64,000 bases of DNA from Cherax quadricarinatus (Eukaryota > Arthropoda > Malacostraca > Decapoda > Parastacidae), in the NCBI RefSeq assembly GCF_038502225.1, contig NC_091355.1, positions 13,393,501-13,457,500 of the forward strand. Direction: 5' to 3'. This document shows, in pieces, positions 52,458 through 63,688 of the stretch. The translations under genes and the position numbers were made by a program. The first letter of the stretch is position 1, and each line of letters opens with the position of its first letter. The notes beneath the pieces are model-generated. The model did no database searches. It was not told the DNA's origin and worked only from the letters and a program-made list of their open reading frames with translations.

Positions 52458-54140
52458 CACAAAGAACTTTGTCCATGGAAGCAAAAAGGGGAATGTTTGA
52501 GAGTGTAGTTATACCAACGTTCTTATATGAGTGCGAAGCATGGGAGAAGGCTGGAAGCAGTGCAGATGATGTGTCTGAGGGCAATGTGTGGTGTGAATAT
52601 AATGCAGAGAATTAGTAGCTCGTAAATTAGGAGGAGGTGCGGGATTACCAAAACTATTATCCAGAGGGCTGAGGAGGGTTGTTGAGGTGGTTCAGACATG
52701 TAGAGAGGATGGAACAAAATCGAATGACTTCAAGAGTTGTGAGGGAAAAGTTCAATAGATAGGAGTAGTGAGGGAGTATATAGTAACAATAGTTTCATTG
52801 CCAGCTACTTGTTAAGGTAGGGTAAGTCCAGCTCCTGCTATTCCCCCCCTTTTTCCCCCTCCCCGAAAGTGATAGTTTGATTGCCGGCTGCTTGTTAAGG
52901 TAGGGTCAGTCTAGCTCCCGCTATCCCCCCCCCCCGAAAGGTGATGTGTGGGGCTCCGGTCAAACAGTAAATCACTCGACTCACAGCTCCCAACACTACT
53001 GTAAGTACACGCCTGATCATATTTTAGTGGAAAGCTTTACTTTTGACCAATAATTAACTTAGTCCTTTCAGTCTTGATAGGTTAAATGTTTTAATAATCA
53101 CCACATCTTTTAGGTATTGTACTTATCATGGAGAGTGATTTCTTAAGCAGTGGGTAATCTGTCTCTCTTTACAGCTTGAAATGACAGAGAGGGACACCTG
53201 CCAATCAACGAGTAGAATTGAAGGAGACGGACTAACGTTCTGAGACGTCCCAATTTCTGATCCACTTACCTGTTGTGTATGCAAGCAGCAGGATATAACC
53301 CCTCATCATTGCAGTGGAAAAAAAACCTGCTTTCCTGTCATCTGGACGGATTATTGATGGCTATAAAATCTGTGAAGAACGAGCCGGTGGGTTGTCGCCA
53401 ACACCTGCGACCCCCACCCCCCCATCATCGGCAACGGCTACGATTTCAATAACACGCAGTGTCACCAACACCAGACACCCAAGTTTTATATATATATATA
53501 TATTAGCGTTGGATTCAGATATCATTTATATTTTTCATTTTTCATTTTCTTTAAGGTAGGATCAATCTTTCATATTTAAGTGTTTTATATTTTATATTTT
53601 CTAAATAATAAAGTGTTTGTTTGTCAGTTTTTGTTCTTTTTCTATTCATTAATTTTCCTGAGGAGGAGCCAGCCCTGGTAATACTGTCTGAAGTTGTTAC
53701 AGGGCTGAGTAAGCCTTCACAGGAGTGTTTAAATCTGTAGTGGAGGGAAGGCGGGGTAGAGGTTGGCTTAGGAAAGGTTGGAGGGAGGGGGTAAAGGAGG
53801 TTTTGTGTGTGAGGGGCTTGGACTTCCAGCAAGCATGTGTGAGCATGTTAGATAGGAGCAAAATGGAGACAAATAGTTTTTAGGACTTGACGTGCTGTTG
53901 GAGTGTGAGCAGGGTAATATGAAGGGATTCAGGGAAACCGGCAGGCTGGGCTTGAGTCTTGGAGATAGGAAGTACAGTGCCTGCACTCTGAAGGAGGGGT
54001 GTTAATGTTGCAGTTATATAACTGTAGTAAAAGCATGCCTCTGGCAAGACAGTGATGGAGTGAATGAAGATGAAAGTTTTTCTTTTTTGGGCCACCCTGC
54101 CTTGGTGGGAAACAGCCGATGTGTTAATAAAAGAATAAAT
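52458..54140 (+). mobile_element. RTE-like LINE 3' half split by a solo LTR
   Basis: 52458-52737 (AAAGAACTTTGTCCATGGAA ... AATGACTTCAAGAG) and 53722-54140 (TTAAATCTGTAGTGGAGGGA ... GGGCCACCCTGCCTTGGTGG ... AATAAA) are contiguous in the sister copy at 46145-46849. A 984-bp LTR sits exactly between them. Coding remnants are degraded. Confidence 0.85.
52738..53721 (+). mobile_element. Solo LTR (984 bp)
   Basis: Starts TGTGAGGG and ends CCTTCACA, so TG...CA with imperfect terminal complement. Flanked by AGAGT (52733-52737) and GGAGT (53722-53726), a 5-bp target duplication with one change. Contains two tandem copies of an about 75-bp unit (GGCTGCTTGTTAAGGTAGGGT... with C-runs, 52800-52945), an AATAAA at about 53607 and no internal gene. 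Orientation is set by the AATAAA. Such a structure results from LTR-LTR recombination of a retrotransposon. Confidence 0.85.
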
Positions 54141-54299
54141 AAAATTAAATCATAAATATTAATATGAAGAGTAATGCAAAATTGTATGGCTAATTAAAAT
54201 TGCATTAATTACTTGGATAGAAATATAGCAGTAATAAGTGCACGACTATGAATGCTGATTGTAATCTGGAGTATCTGTTATATTAGTTACATACATGTA

Positions 54300-55722
54300 C
54301 AGTAGGGCCCCGCTTTATGGCGTTCTGCTAATATGGTCATTTCCAATTATGACCAAAACTCGCTATATGGCTCCCCCCACCTGACTTTTTAATACGGTCA
54401 CCAAGCCCAACCCAGTTTGTTTACATTCTCCTTGAGATCCGTAAGCACTAAGTCTCTCCATTATGTCTGGAAACTCCAAAATTTCAAGTGTTTTTAAAAG
54501 TTATTTCATATTTTATACATATTCTGATAATTATACTTATGTATACCTGTACCTAAATAAACTTACATACTGTGCTGGCGTGCAGGTACACATTAAAATC
54601 AGTGTCTTATGTCTCGAGACGTCATATTAGTAATGATAGTAATAATAATTACCGAGTCTCATTTAAATGTCGTATATTACGTTAATATACACATTTTCAT
54701 TAATCCATCTATGATTTTTTTTCAAAATTATGTAATAAACATGATACATAACATAAAAATATGATAAATACACCTCACAATAGAATAAATAAACATAAAT
54801 ATTAGATGTCGTAGCCAGATAACTTGTACAAGTGACGGCAAGAATAACATTTTCTCTAGTCTAACATAAGAGAAAATGTGTTACTGGGGGTTACTGTATG
54901 TAATATGTCTGGGGGTATGTATGTAAGTAAGTTTATTCAGGTATACACAAATACAGTTACATAGATTATCATACATAACAGCATATGTGTAGAGAACCTA
55001 GGATAACCCAAAAATGTCAGACAGAGTGACTTATTTCCATTGGTTTCACTTAGAGCGTCATTTCTTCTAAAAATGGTGTTACATGAGAATGGGAGTGTTC
55101 TTTATTTATTCTGCCATATCAATGTGGAGACAACTTGTACACAATGTAACTTGTACACAAACCAGATGTGTACACTGTTTGTTTACAAAACTTACATTCA
55201 CCTGGTTTGTTTACATAACTCTGCACCTGTCCCCTCTCTTGTACTCATTCTCTCTCTCTCTCTCATTTATTCGTTTTATCTCGTCTACTCACTCCTGACC
55301 CTACATTAAGACTACAAATATTTTAATGTAAGTAGTGAGTGAACTGTATATGCATTTTATTGCTCTGGGATGCTTAAATATCATAGAATAGTACGTGGGG
55401 GTGGGGTGGCCTGGTATGGTAGCCCGACTGACTACCATACATACCACACTTGATTTCTTACAATAAATACCACTTGTCTCACCCTAGATTAAGACTATAA
55501 ATATTTTAAGGTAAGTAATGAGTGCACTATGTGTGTATTGTACTTTTTTATTGTTTTTTGATGCCTAGTTCTATTGCTAATTTAATATATGTTAGTGTAA
55601 ACTTGTTATCTAGTATTTTTATGCATTTATAAGGGGAAAAAAAGGGTGTTCCACTTTATGGCGATTTCCGCTTTACGGCGGTAGCCTGGAACCTAACCTG
55701 CCATATAAGTGGGACCCTACTG
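54300..55722. mobile_element. Tigger/pogo-type non-autonomous element (1.42 kb)
   Basis: Ends CAGTAGGGCCCCGCTTTATG and, reversed, CAGTAGGGTCCCACTTATAT, flanked by TA. No transposase can be read. A nested repeat fragment lies at 54926-55045. Two similar segments, 'TAAGACTACAAATATTTTAA' near 55307 and 55492, form an internal direct repeat. Confidence 0.88.
54926..55045. mobile_element. Nested interspersed repeat fragment
   Basis: GTAAGTTTATTCAGGTATAC ... GCATATGTGTAGAGAACCTA ... ACTTATTTCCATTGG, the same unit as 12716-12850. Confidence 0.75.
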
Positions 55723-56156
55723 TATATGTATTTGACGTTTTGATCTACTCATGCACGTATACCAATAGGTGAGGTAAGGATAGATTAGCAAGTAATAGCA
55801 TGAGTAGCGATGTTTGAGGCACATAGCATATCTTTTAAGGTATGCCCTCTGTTGTGGAAATTTTCTTAGCCATTTTCTGGATGAGTGTGTTAAATTTTAG
55901 TCAACTGTCAAGGTGTAGATATGGTAATTTTAACCTTATCTTGCCATTTGATGCATGCATTATTTAATTATATACAATGGACCCCCGCCTAACGATATTA
56001 ATCTGTTCCTGAGAGCTCATTGTAAGCCGAAATTATCGTTAACCGAATTAATTTTCTCCATAAGAAAAAATGGAAATCAAATTAATCCGTTCCTGACACC
56101 CCAAAGTATGAAAAAAAAAAATTTTTTACCACATGAAATATTAATTTTAATACATT

Positions 56157-56378
56157 TTGGCAGTTTGGAGGGATATGTTGTGTATCTTTATATGTGTATG
56201 CTTCTAGACTGTTGTATTCTGAGCACCTCTGCAAAAACAGTGATAATGTGCGAGTGTGGTGAAAGTGTTGAATGATGATGAAAGTATTTTCTTTTTGGGG
56301 ATTTTCTTTCTTTTTTGGGTCACCCTGCCTCGGTGGGAGACGGCCGACTTGTTGAAAAAAAAAAAAACAAAAAAAACA
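56157..56378 (+). mobile_element. RTE-like LINE 3' tail nested in Tigger element
   Basis: TTGGCAGTTTGGAGGGATAT ... GGGTCACCCTGCCTCGGTGG ... a 13-A tail. Same variant tail as 50500-50705. Confidence 0.88.
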
Positions 56379-56494
56379 CAAACTGAAGAAGACATGCACA
56401 ATTACTACTCTACTAAGAATAGAATACATGACACTTTCCTTTATTGAAGATCTGGTGATGATTGATGGGATGGGAGGAGGGGAGAGTGTGGAAG

Positions 56495-56866
56495 TTATTG
56501 TTTAGAAGGGGAATCCCCTTCCATTAGGGCTTGAGGTAGCAAGTCCTTTTCCCGGGTTACTTCCCTTCTTCTTTTAATGCCACTAGGACCAGCTTGAGAG
56601 TCACTGGACCTCTGTCGCACAACAAATCTGTCCATAGAGCCCTGTACCTCCCACTCCTTTAAGACTTTCCTAAAATGGGCCATAACATTGTCATTACACA
56701 GGTTGCCAACATAGCTTGCAGTAGCTGTGTCAGGGTGATTTTCATCCATAAAGGTTTGCAGTTCAACCCACTTTGCACACATTTCCTTAATCTCTTTTTT
56801 CAATTCCATACTAATTCTCGCCCTTTTTACCACAGGGATGGCACTAGAAGCTTTCTTGGGGTCCAT
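56495..56866 (-). CDS. Miniature Tigger-derived protein, 123 aa (second copy)
   Basis: MDPKKASSAIPVVKRARISM ELKKEIKEMCAKWVELQTF ... LMEGDSPSKQ, uninterrupted, with the same length and the same deletion junction as 48524-48895. By eye the two differ at about 13 of 123 residues. Both begin at CACCATGGACCCCAAG. The identity of junction means the deletion happened once and the shortened element then spread. Confidence 0.6.
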   Translation of the reverse strand: MDPKKASSAIPVVKRARISMELKKEIKEMCAKWVELQTFMDENHPDTATASYVGNLCNDNVMAHFRKVLKEWEVQGSMDRFVVRQRSSDSQAGPSGIKRRREVTREKDLLPQALMEGDSPSKQ

Positions 56867-57965
56867 GGTGATTTATTTTGCAGTTACAAGCACTAAAAAC
56901 ACTAGGATAATATGAAATGCACCGAATGTATGCATAAATGCAACCCCACTGGCTGGCTTGTAAACACTGGCGCTGAGGCCACATGTGGGACGCGTCCCGG
57001 ACGAATCACGTAAGGCAAGTTTTTTATAGTGAGGCGAGGCAAAATTTTTGCGTTCAAATGCTTCGTGTGGCAGATTTAAAGTAACGCGATGCGTTTGTAA
57101 GGCAGGGGTCCACTGTATTCATTTGAATACTTTTAGCTTTGTTTCCAAACATTATCCAGGAAGTTTTGTCTATTGATTTTGTTGGTTGTCATCTGGGTAG
57201 ATATCTTTACAAGCTTGTCTTTAAGAATGTTAACGATGTCTGTTTTTGAGGTAAAAGTTGTCATTTACAACCATAACCATAGTTGGTTAAAGTTCCTGAG
57301 AGACATTAGGAAGGTCAGTGATGTTCATGAGGAATAGTAAAGAGTAGAGTTATGTGATGTTACCAAATTTTCTTTTGCTGATGCTGATACTCAGTTTTAG
57401 ACTGATGCAGATACTGATATCATTAAAATTAGTACGTATGTACCTGATACAAATACCATCAAAATTTGCTGATACTCACTGATGTTGATACTGATACTCA
57501 ACTGTAGGCTGATATCAATACCCTCAGAATTGGCTTACACCACTGATACCTTGGCATGTACGTACATAGTAATAGGTCTAGGATGCTGCCCTAGGACACC
57601 TCTATGTTAATTGGCCTAGTTCATGAGGCTTTATCATTAGTGGTTACATGTTGGTGTCTGTCATTGAGGTAAGATTTGATATATGTGAGAGCATGGCTTC
57701 TGATTTTATGTTTCAATTTGATCAGCAGGATGTTGAGGTCTACTGTATCAAAAGGGATACATACTTTGTAGGTCCTCAGATAATTATGGAATAGTGACAA
57801 CTCCGAATTTCGTCTTGTAGTCATAGTCCAAGTGGAAGTACAGTAAAACATCCTTTTCAGTTGGTTTCTGCTAATTTTTAAAGATAGCTTATCTCTAAAT
57901 CTACGTAGGAGCACATTGAGGAAGGGAAGTTTGACTTCATATTCCTCGGGTAGTAATTTACTTAA

Positions 57966-58178
57966 CCCTTAAAGGTCCAAGCAGATCGATGTTCAAATCC
58001 GTAGTGCTCCAAAAGTAGATCTACGTTTTTTTTACATATTTTCAAAAATAAAAAAAAAAAAAGTAGATAAAAGTTTTTTTACACATTTTTAAATGTAAAA
58101 CAAGAAAGAAGATCTACATTTTTTTACATACTTTCAAATGTTGAAAAAATGTATATATACGTTTGGACCATTTAAGGG
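57966..58178. mobile_element. Short piggyBac-like MITE (213 bp)
   Basis: TTAA at 57962-57965 and 58179-58182. Ends CCCTTAAAGGTCC...GGACCATTTAAGGG. The interior consists largely of repeats around GTAGATCTACGT and A/T runs, i.e. the subterminal motifs of the larger AGATCT subfamily. Confidence 0.85.
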
Positions 58179-58182
58179 TTAA

Positions 58183-59395
58183 GTCATGGTCTGTGGATCA
58201 GCACCACCACGTCAACAGTTAGTGGTAAATATTTCTCATGCCTTATCTAAGTAGCCATTACCACCAACACTACAAGTAGAGGCTTAACCAACAAGAGACT
58301 GCCACAAGTTTAGTTAAAATTAAGGGGTTTGTCGTACTTAAAAGTGAAAAGAGGCTTTATCAAGGAAGAGGTGTTACATGTGCTGTTGTTTAGAATCTTG
58401 CCATGGGTTCTAACCCCACCTGTACCATGGTCAATTATGTAGAACACTGGGAACTTCAGTATCTCCATTGTTTTGGCAAACTGATTTAAGACTTGGCACA
58501 CAGCCATCAGGTGATGTTATTTACCATTTTGTGCACCCTGCCAAAACAACTGATCTCCACACCACTACCTATTTCTGCTTTTATATTTGTATTGTATTGA
58601 TAAAGTTTCTGGTTGGTGAAACATTTCCATAACATTAACTTGCATTGCATAGGTCTCTCTTAAATATTTATTGGTATTAATATGTTACTTCTTAACATAA
58701 TTTCAAGAAACAGGTGGAAACAACCTAGGAACCTCCTTTTGCTTAATGACCAGCTCCTACTTTTATTAATGACCAAATTTACTGGCTGCAGTCCTTCATC
58801 CTCTGTTAGTGACCATCTGCTCGAACATCAACCAGGTGGGCATCACCAGAAAATGTATATGTACAGTGCAAGCAGCTCTTAGTAGCATGGTGGCCTACTT
58901 GCCAGGTGAGGTTCACTTGCTTCTTACCATTTGTTATAGCTGTGATTAGCCTGAATTTACAAAAATACATGGTGTTTGTGGTCCTTCAAGCTTCTCTACC
59001 ATTCAGTACACTTCAACATTGACATATGTTAAATGACCAGCAGGTGCTGGGATGGCTCTTAAATGTGGCAAATATTTCCAAAGGAATTTACATGATTTGA
59101 GAAGGAATAGGACACGAAGTCCAGCGACCCAAACAGTGATTGCACCATGGCCTTTGATATTGCAGTGAGCAGTGTGTTGGAGTGATACTCAGATTTGTTT
59201 ATAAACAGCTTCGAGCTAGACAGCCATCATTCGAAAGTTTTAGGAGTGTTAATCTCTCTGCATCAAGTACATAGTGGTCTGCTTCCAGGACACAAACAGT
59301 TGACACAGCAGTCAGCTACATACAGGATGCATTCATTTGACGTAGAACAGTCATCTACACCTGGGACACATTCATTTGACACAACAGTCATTTAC
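58183..59395. other. RBM25 intron, no gene seen
   Basis: No convincing frame. 59255-59410 has a loose repeated phrase (GACACAACAGTCATTTACAT-like, three times). Otherwise unclassified. Confidence 0.45.
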
Positions 59396-59990
59396 ATCCA
59401 AGACACATTCAGCCCTGCCAAGCCAATGATGATCCTCTTTAAGTTACTCATTCTAGACTGGAATACTGCTGTGCACAACAGCCCCTTTTATAAAGTAGGC
59501 AAAATTGCAGATCTTTATGTTGAGAACCTTCACTACATGTAAAAGTTCAGTCAATCGCCTTAATTATTGGGAGCGTTTGGAGTACCTTGGCCTGTACTCC
59601 TTGGAATGAAGATGAGAAATATGCATTATAATTAACACCTTGAAAATCCGAGAGGGACTAATCCCAAATTGGTACACTGAAATCACTTGCTACAAAAGAG
59701 GCTTGGAGATTGGTACTACATACCCTCAATGAAAAGCAGGGGGATCTGTGAGTACACAGACAATACAGTAAGTGTCAAGGGCTCCAGATGATTCAACAGC
59801 CTCACAGTATACATAAGAGGAATTGCCATTAGACCAATAGGGAGGTTCCTAAAGTCAGTTCCTGACCAGCTGCTCTGTGTTCGTACATTGGACTGCATCT
59901 GGGCAGCAGTAATAGCTTGGTTGGTCAAGCCCTGATCCATCAGGAGAGCCTGATCTTGGACCGGGCCCAGCCTCTTGTGGGGCACAATAT
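59396..59990 (+). pseudogene. CR1-like LINE 3' region, decayed
   Basis: Parallels 16150-16740: AKPMMILFKLLILDWNTAVH, LNYWERLEYLGLYSLE, NTLKIREGLIPNW, SVKGSR.FNSLTVYIRGIAI, FLKSVPDQLLCVRTLDC, then the tail GCAGTAATAGCTTGGTTGGTC. Stops and frameshifts throughout. Confidence 0.75.
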
Positions 59991-60019
59991 CAGACACCTT
60001 CTTGTAGTCTTAAAAAAAA

Positions 60020-60330
60020 TTCAGTCCACCCAACCCTCTCTCATTACACATCTGTTACTTTATCATAGAACTCCAAGTTAGTAAGCCAAGATTTGCCCTC
60101 CCTAAACTCATGCCAATTATCATTTATGAAGCCACTTCTCTCCAAGTGTTCTACCACTCTCCCCCTTGATAAGTTTCTCCATTACTTTGCGAGGTATGCA
60201 TGTCAGGGAAATTGGGCTGTGGTGTAATGCCTTCTCTCTTCTTTATTAAATATAAGAGCAGAATTTACTGTCTTCCAGATCTCTGGTAACTGTCCTATAA
60301 ATATTCACTAATCGCAGATCATCCCTAATG
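60020..60330 (-). pseudogene. CR1-like RT fragment, antisense
   Basis: Minus strand gives SPISLTCIPRKVMEKLI then VVEHLERSGFINDNWHEFRE then KSWLTNLEFYDKVTDV, the 'YRPISLT...GFR.G.SC.TNLL' part of an RT. One frameshift near 60170. Confidence 0.7.
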
Positions 60331-60855
60331 TTTTAGACAGTGCCGTGTCTGGGTGTGAGTGCATGCATGTGTGTTTTTTTTTGTGTGTGTTGTTGTGTAT
60401 GTACACAAGTGTTTTATTACTAAGAGGAATGAATGACCTATGTGGTCAAAACTTTTTTCTAATTACAAAACCACATACCACATAAAATGCTAGTAGTCTT
60501 GAGAATGTCTGGTTTCCATCAGTTACTGGCTACTGTCCATCCATTTGTAGGTTGAAGGTTTGGTAAGGGTGAAACGTGTTAAATGAGAACTGAGTGTTGG
60601 TATTCTAGGTCATTGTTATAGTATAGAGATGTGTAACCTAGATGGTTTGCCATTTTGATTTGTGTATTTGCAGTAAGTAAAATTGCTGCAAAAACAGTTC
60701 TTTAATGTGTGATACCATTAACTTTCTACTAAAACTTTTCCTTGTAGTTTGTATCTAGCATTGGAAGCGTACTGTCTTATGTATAGTAACGCCGTGTGTA
60801 AAAATAATAGATATGCCGTTGGACTTCGGGACTGAAGAAGAAAATGCACTTGCAG
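60331..60855 (+). other. RBM25 intron end, (GT)n at about 60365-60400
   Basis: A short GT/TG-rich run then unique sequence up to the acceptor. An apparent ATG at 60813 opens a 29-codon frame out of register with the RRM and is not taken as coding. Confidence 0.5.
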
Positions 60856-61135
60856 GCAATCTCCCAAATTCCAACCCCAGTGTCAAGCCGGCCTACTGTT
60901 CATAGTGTCAACTCAGATACCTCCACCAACAAAAATACACAGGGCCCTTCCAACAACCATGGCATGAAACCTCCAAGCTACTCCAAACGGATTGAGTCGT
61001 CAGGGCCAGCAGTGACTGTGTTTGTAGGCAACATCACGGAGAAGGCACCAGATGTGATGGTTCGGCATATTCTCAACACCTGTGGTAATGTGCACAGCTG
61101 GAAGAGGGTTCAGGGAGCTTCAGGCAAATTACAGG
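60856..61135 (+). CDS. RBM25: RBM25 coding exon 3 (linker and first half of RRM)
   Basis: Starts after CACTTGCAG in phase 0, matching exon 2. It reads AISQIPTPVSSRPTVHSVNS, a Ser/Asn-rich linker, then the RRM from about residue 53 of the exon: GPAVTVFVGNITEKAPDVMV (RNP2 = VFVGNI) and CGNVHSWKRVQGASGKLQ, leaving one G before the donor GTAAGC at 61136. The 'SWKRVQGASGKLQ' stretch is highly characteristic of RBM25. RNP1 must lie on the next exon. The acceptor has a weak pyrimidine tract. An alternative AG at 60880 breaks phase, so 60856 is preferred. The RRM binds RNA; with the PWI domain it allows RBM25 to promote U1 recruitment at weak 5' splice sites. Confidence 0.92.
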
Positions 61136-61229
61136 GTAAGCAAATAACTTTATGATTAATGATGTTTTCTTACATTTTATGATGTAAAGGTAAAAGGTGC
61201 CAGCTATTCATTCATCCACTTCACTTTAA

Positions 61230-62280
61230 CCCTTTCAGGGTCTATACCATAGTTCTATGGCTTTGAGTTGAGGGTCCAAACCGTAGATCTACGCCATGAG
61301 CTCAGCTCACTCTGATAAGCTGTGAGTGGTAAATTTGGGCCTAGATATGAGAGAATGCATCTATGTGGTATGTGTGCACCACATAAAACAAATCCTGCAG
61401 CACACTGTGCATAATGAGAGAAAAAAAACTGAGACTGTAATTTTCGATTAAAACAGCGACTTTGCAGTGTTTTTTCGTACATTTTTTGTAGTTGTATTTG
61501 CGATTTCTTGGTCTCATTTGATAGAATGGAAGATATATTACAGAAATAGAGATGATTTTGATTGGTTTTAATTCTGGAAATGGCTTGAAACTGAGCTCAA
61601 AGTAGTGGAAATGTTAAATTTTTTGCCGATGTTCAAGAGTAAACACGTCTAATACACACCAGCTGGTGGGTCTAATATACGTTCACAAATGTGGTGATAT
61701 TTATACAATTATTACAATATTGCATAACAGTAAATCTTATATTTTTTGGTTTGAATAAAAATTCATTATGTGAATTAAAGAAAAACAAAATAGAATTCAC
61801 TTGTAAAGCCTGAAAACATAACTGATGAACAGAGGGAATGTTAGTTTAGTGCCAGGAATGCCTGCATTGTTTATTCTGGACCCTATTTTGAAATTGGAAT
61901 ATTTTGAACTTTGCTTTAAATTACCAATTTCCGATCACTTTATTTTGTAGTTGAAACAGTTGACTTGGCGATTTCTTGTGCTCAGTCGATAGAATAGAAG
62001 TAATATTAGTGAAATACCTAAGAATTTAGTCAATTGGAATAATGTAATTGGCCTAAAATGGGAGTCAAATTTGGCAAAATCGCCGATGCATAAATATCTG
62101 ACACATCAAAATTTGTGAGAGCATAATTTTGTCAGTTTTCCATCAAAATTCATACTTTTTGTTTTATTACCTTCAGGAAAAGATTCTCTACCATTTCATA
62201 AGAAAAAAATAATTTTTTTTTTTTAAAATTCTTGGACCCTGGTGCACACTTCAAAATTTGGCCTCTGGACCCTGAAAGGG
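61230..62280 (-). mobile_element. piggyBac-like element (AGATCT subfamily), inverted
   Basis: TTAA at 61226-61229 and 62281-62284. Ends CCCTTTCAGGGTC...GACCCTGAAAGGG. Lies in the first 150 bp of the intron after exon 3, opposite in orientation to the 29484 copy. CGTAGATCTACG at about 61282 and a near-palindrome CCATAGTTCTATGG at about 61247. Confidence 0.9.
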
Positions 62281-62319
62281 TTAAAGTACAGATTTGGAGA
62301 CTGAAAATGGCAGAAAAAA

Positions 62320-62898
62320 TATAATGGGGCATGCAGAATAACCACTGAAAAAATAGTGAAATTCCAAGTGCTTTCGTGATTTCTTACATCAAGGAACTAT
62401 AAAAATAAAAGATTAACCACAAGGCATATAAGGACAAGGTTACACCTCATGCCCACCTCACAACACCTGACTTTCTATGATGGGGTAGGTAGGTAGTCAG
62501 GGATCTGTGAAACATAGCTTATATTCTACCCAAGCATTAGGAATTTAACTTGTCTAATGTATCTTAAATTCTCCCCAGATTTTATTAATTATATATGAAT
62601 TCAATTTGTATAATCCAAAAGCAATATTCATATTATTTTCAAAACTATTTTTTATGAGTCTTGATTCTATTGTAATCATCTTAACCATGGACTCGCTAGA
62701 TACAACTTTCTCAGCCTTTTGAAAATCAGTTGGATGGTTAAAATCTCTCTCATGAATAAACAGAGCATTAGAATCTTGTCCTCTTCTAATGCTATATTTA
62801 TGTTTTAATCTTAGCTCAAGACTTTTACCAGTTTGACCGTAATAAACTTTATCACATATTTTACAAGGAATCTTGTAGACACAGCCGTCAACTTCCAT
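62320..62898 (-). mobile_element. Penelope-like element 3' part, arm 1
   Basis: Minus-strand GIY-YIG endonuclease region plus 3' tail (TATGTTTCACAGATCCCTGACTACC..., TTGTCCTTATATGCCTTGTGG). It forms an inverted pair with 62900-63629. The RT domain is absent. Confidence 0.85.
62554..62898 (-). CDS. GIY-YIG endonuclease fragment of a Penelope-like element
   Basis: An open frame of 114 codons. MEVDGCVYKIPCKICDKVYYGQTGKSLELR corresponds to the 'GIY...YIG' core: VYKIPC..CDKVYYGQTGKSLE with the catalytic-region Arg in LELRLKHK, then AL(F)IHERDFNH and FQKAEKVVSSESMVKM with the acidic residue in ITIESRLIK. Penelope-like elements encode RT followed by this domain, which nicks the target DNA. The methionine is only the first one after the truncation. 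Without RT the fragment is not autonomous, though the domain itself looks intact. Confidence 0.75.
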   Translation of the reverse strand: MEVDGCVYKIPCKICDKVYYGQTGKSLELRLKHKYSIRRGQDSNALFIHERDFNHPTDFQKAEKVVSSESMVKMITIESRLIKNSFENNMNIAFGLYKLNSYIINKIWGEFKIH

Positions 62899-62899
62899 T

Positions 62900-63629
62900 T
62901 AAAATATGTGATAGTTTATTGCGGTCAACCTGGTAAAAGTCTTGAATTAAGATTAAAAGCAACTTAAATATAGCATTAGAAGAGGACAAGATTCTAATGC
63001 TCTGTTTATTCCTGTGAGAGATTTTAACCATCCAATTGATTTTCAAAAGGCTGAGAAAATTGTATCTAGTAAGTCCATGGTCGAGAGAAATATAATAGAA
63101 TCAAGTCTCAAAAAAATACTTTTGAAGATATGAGTACAGTGGTACCTCGAGTTACGAACTTAATTCGTTCCAGAAGTCTGTTCGAGTGCTGATACCGAAC
63201 GAATTTGTTCCCATAAGGAATAATGTAAATTAGGTTAGTATGTTTCAGATCCCCAAAAATACACTTACAAAAGCACCTACAAAAATACACTTACATAATT
63301 GTTTGAGTTGGGATCTGTTCGAAACTCGAGGTACCACTGTACAGGTTATACAAATTGGATTGATTTATAATAATAAAATTTGGGAAGAATTTATGATACA
63401 TTACATAAGTTAAATTCTTAATTCTGAAGTAGAATATAAGCCGTGTTTCACGGATCCTTGACTACGTGCCTACATCATCATAAAAAGTCAGGTGTTGAGA
63501 TGACCTCAAGGTGTAGTCTCGTCCTTATATGCCTTCCTGTTAATCTTTTATTTTTATAGTTTTTTGATAATGTGAGAAATCATTAGTGCTTGGAATTAAA
63601 CTATTTTTTCACAGGGGTTATTCTGCATA
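62900..63629 (+). mobile_element. Penelope-like element 3' part, arm 2 (with nested MITE)
   Basis: AAAATATGTGATAGTTTATT then GCGGTCAACCTGGTAAAAGT is the diverged inverse copy of arm 1, with stops and frameshifts (CTTGAATTAAGATTAAAAGC). Subtracting the 203-bp MITE leaves about 527 bp, equal to the matching length of arm 1. Confidence 0.85.
63137..63339. mobile_element. 203-bp pogo-type MITE nested in Penelope arm
   Basis: Ends CAGTGGTACCTCGAGTTACG and, reversed, CAGTGGTACCTCGAGTTTCG, with TA on both sides. Same length and interior as 50273-50475. Confidence 0.93.
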
Positions 63630-63638
63630 TTGTGATAT

Positions 63639-63688
63639 CACCTGTTTACTGTGATATTATTGCATAATAATATCACAGTAAACAGGTG
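63639..63688. repeat. 23-bp perfect inverted repeat with 4-nt loop
   Basis: 63639-63661 is the exact reverse complement of 63666-63688, loop GCAT. The right arm merges into the LINE tail that starts GTGTTAATGTTGCAG. Confidence 0.93.

Larger units (their letters stand above)
55975..57115 (-). mobile_element. Tigger-type deletion derivative with a nested LINE tail
   Basis: Ends CAATGGACCCCCGCCTAACG (one change from CAGTGG) and, reversed, CAGTGGACCCCTGCCTTACA, flanked by TA. Same structure as 48275-49192 once the insertion at 56157-56378 is removed. Confidence 0.9.
55745..57960 (-). pseudogene. Old L2/Jockey-like LINE interrupted by a Tigger derivative
   Basis: 55745-55970 and 57120-57960 together follow the same order as the RT of the 9121-11208 element in antisense (about 9940-10160, then 10180-10640). 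Recognisable minus-strand phrases include the frame 57621-57914 (PFDTVDLNILLIKLKHKIRS, then YIKSYLNDRHQHVTTND). The catalytic FDTVD is visible; many breaks elsewhere. Confidence 0.65.

Noticed and set aside
53314..53559. 81-codon frame inside the solo LTR
   Set aside because: LTRs are normally non-coding; includes a TA tract and has no recognisable similarity.
60813..60903. ATG frame MPLDFGTEEENALAGNLPNS before the RRM
   Set aside because: It is out of frame with the RRM and stops at once; the in-frame acceptor at 60856 matches the phase of exon 2.
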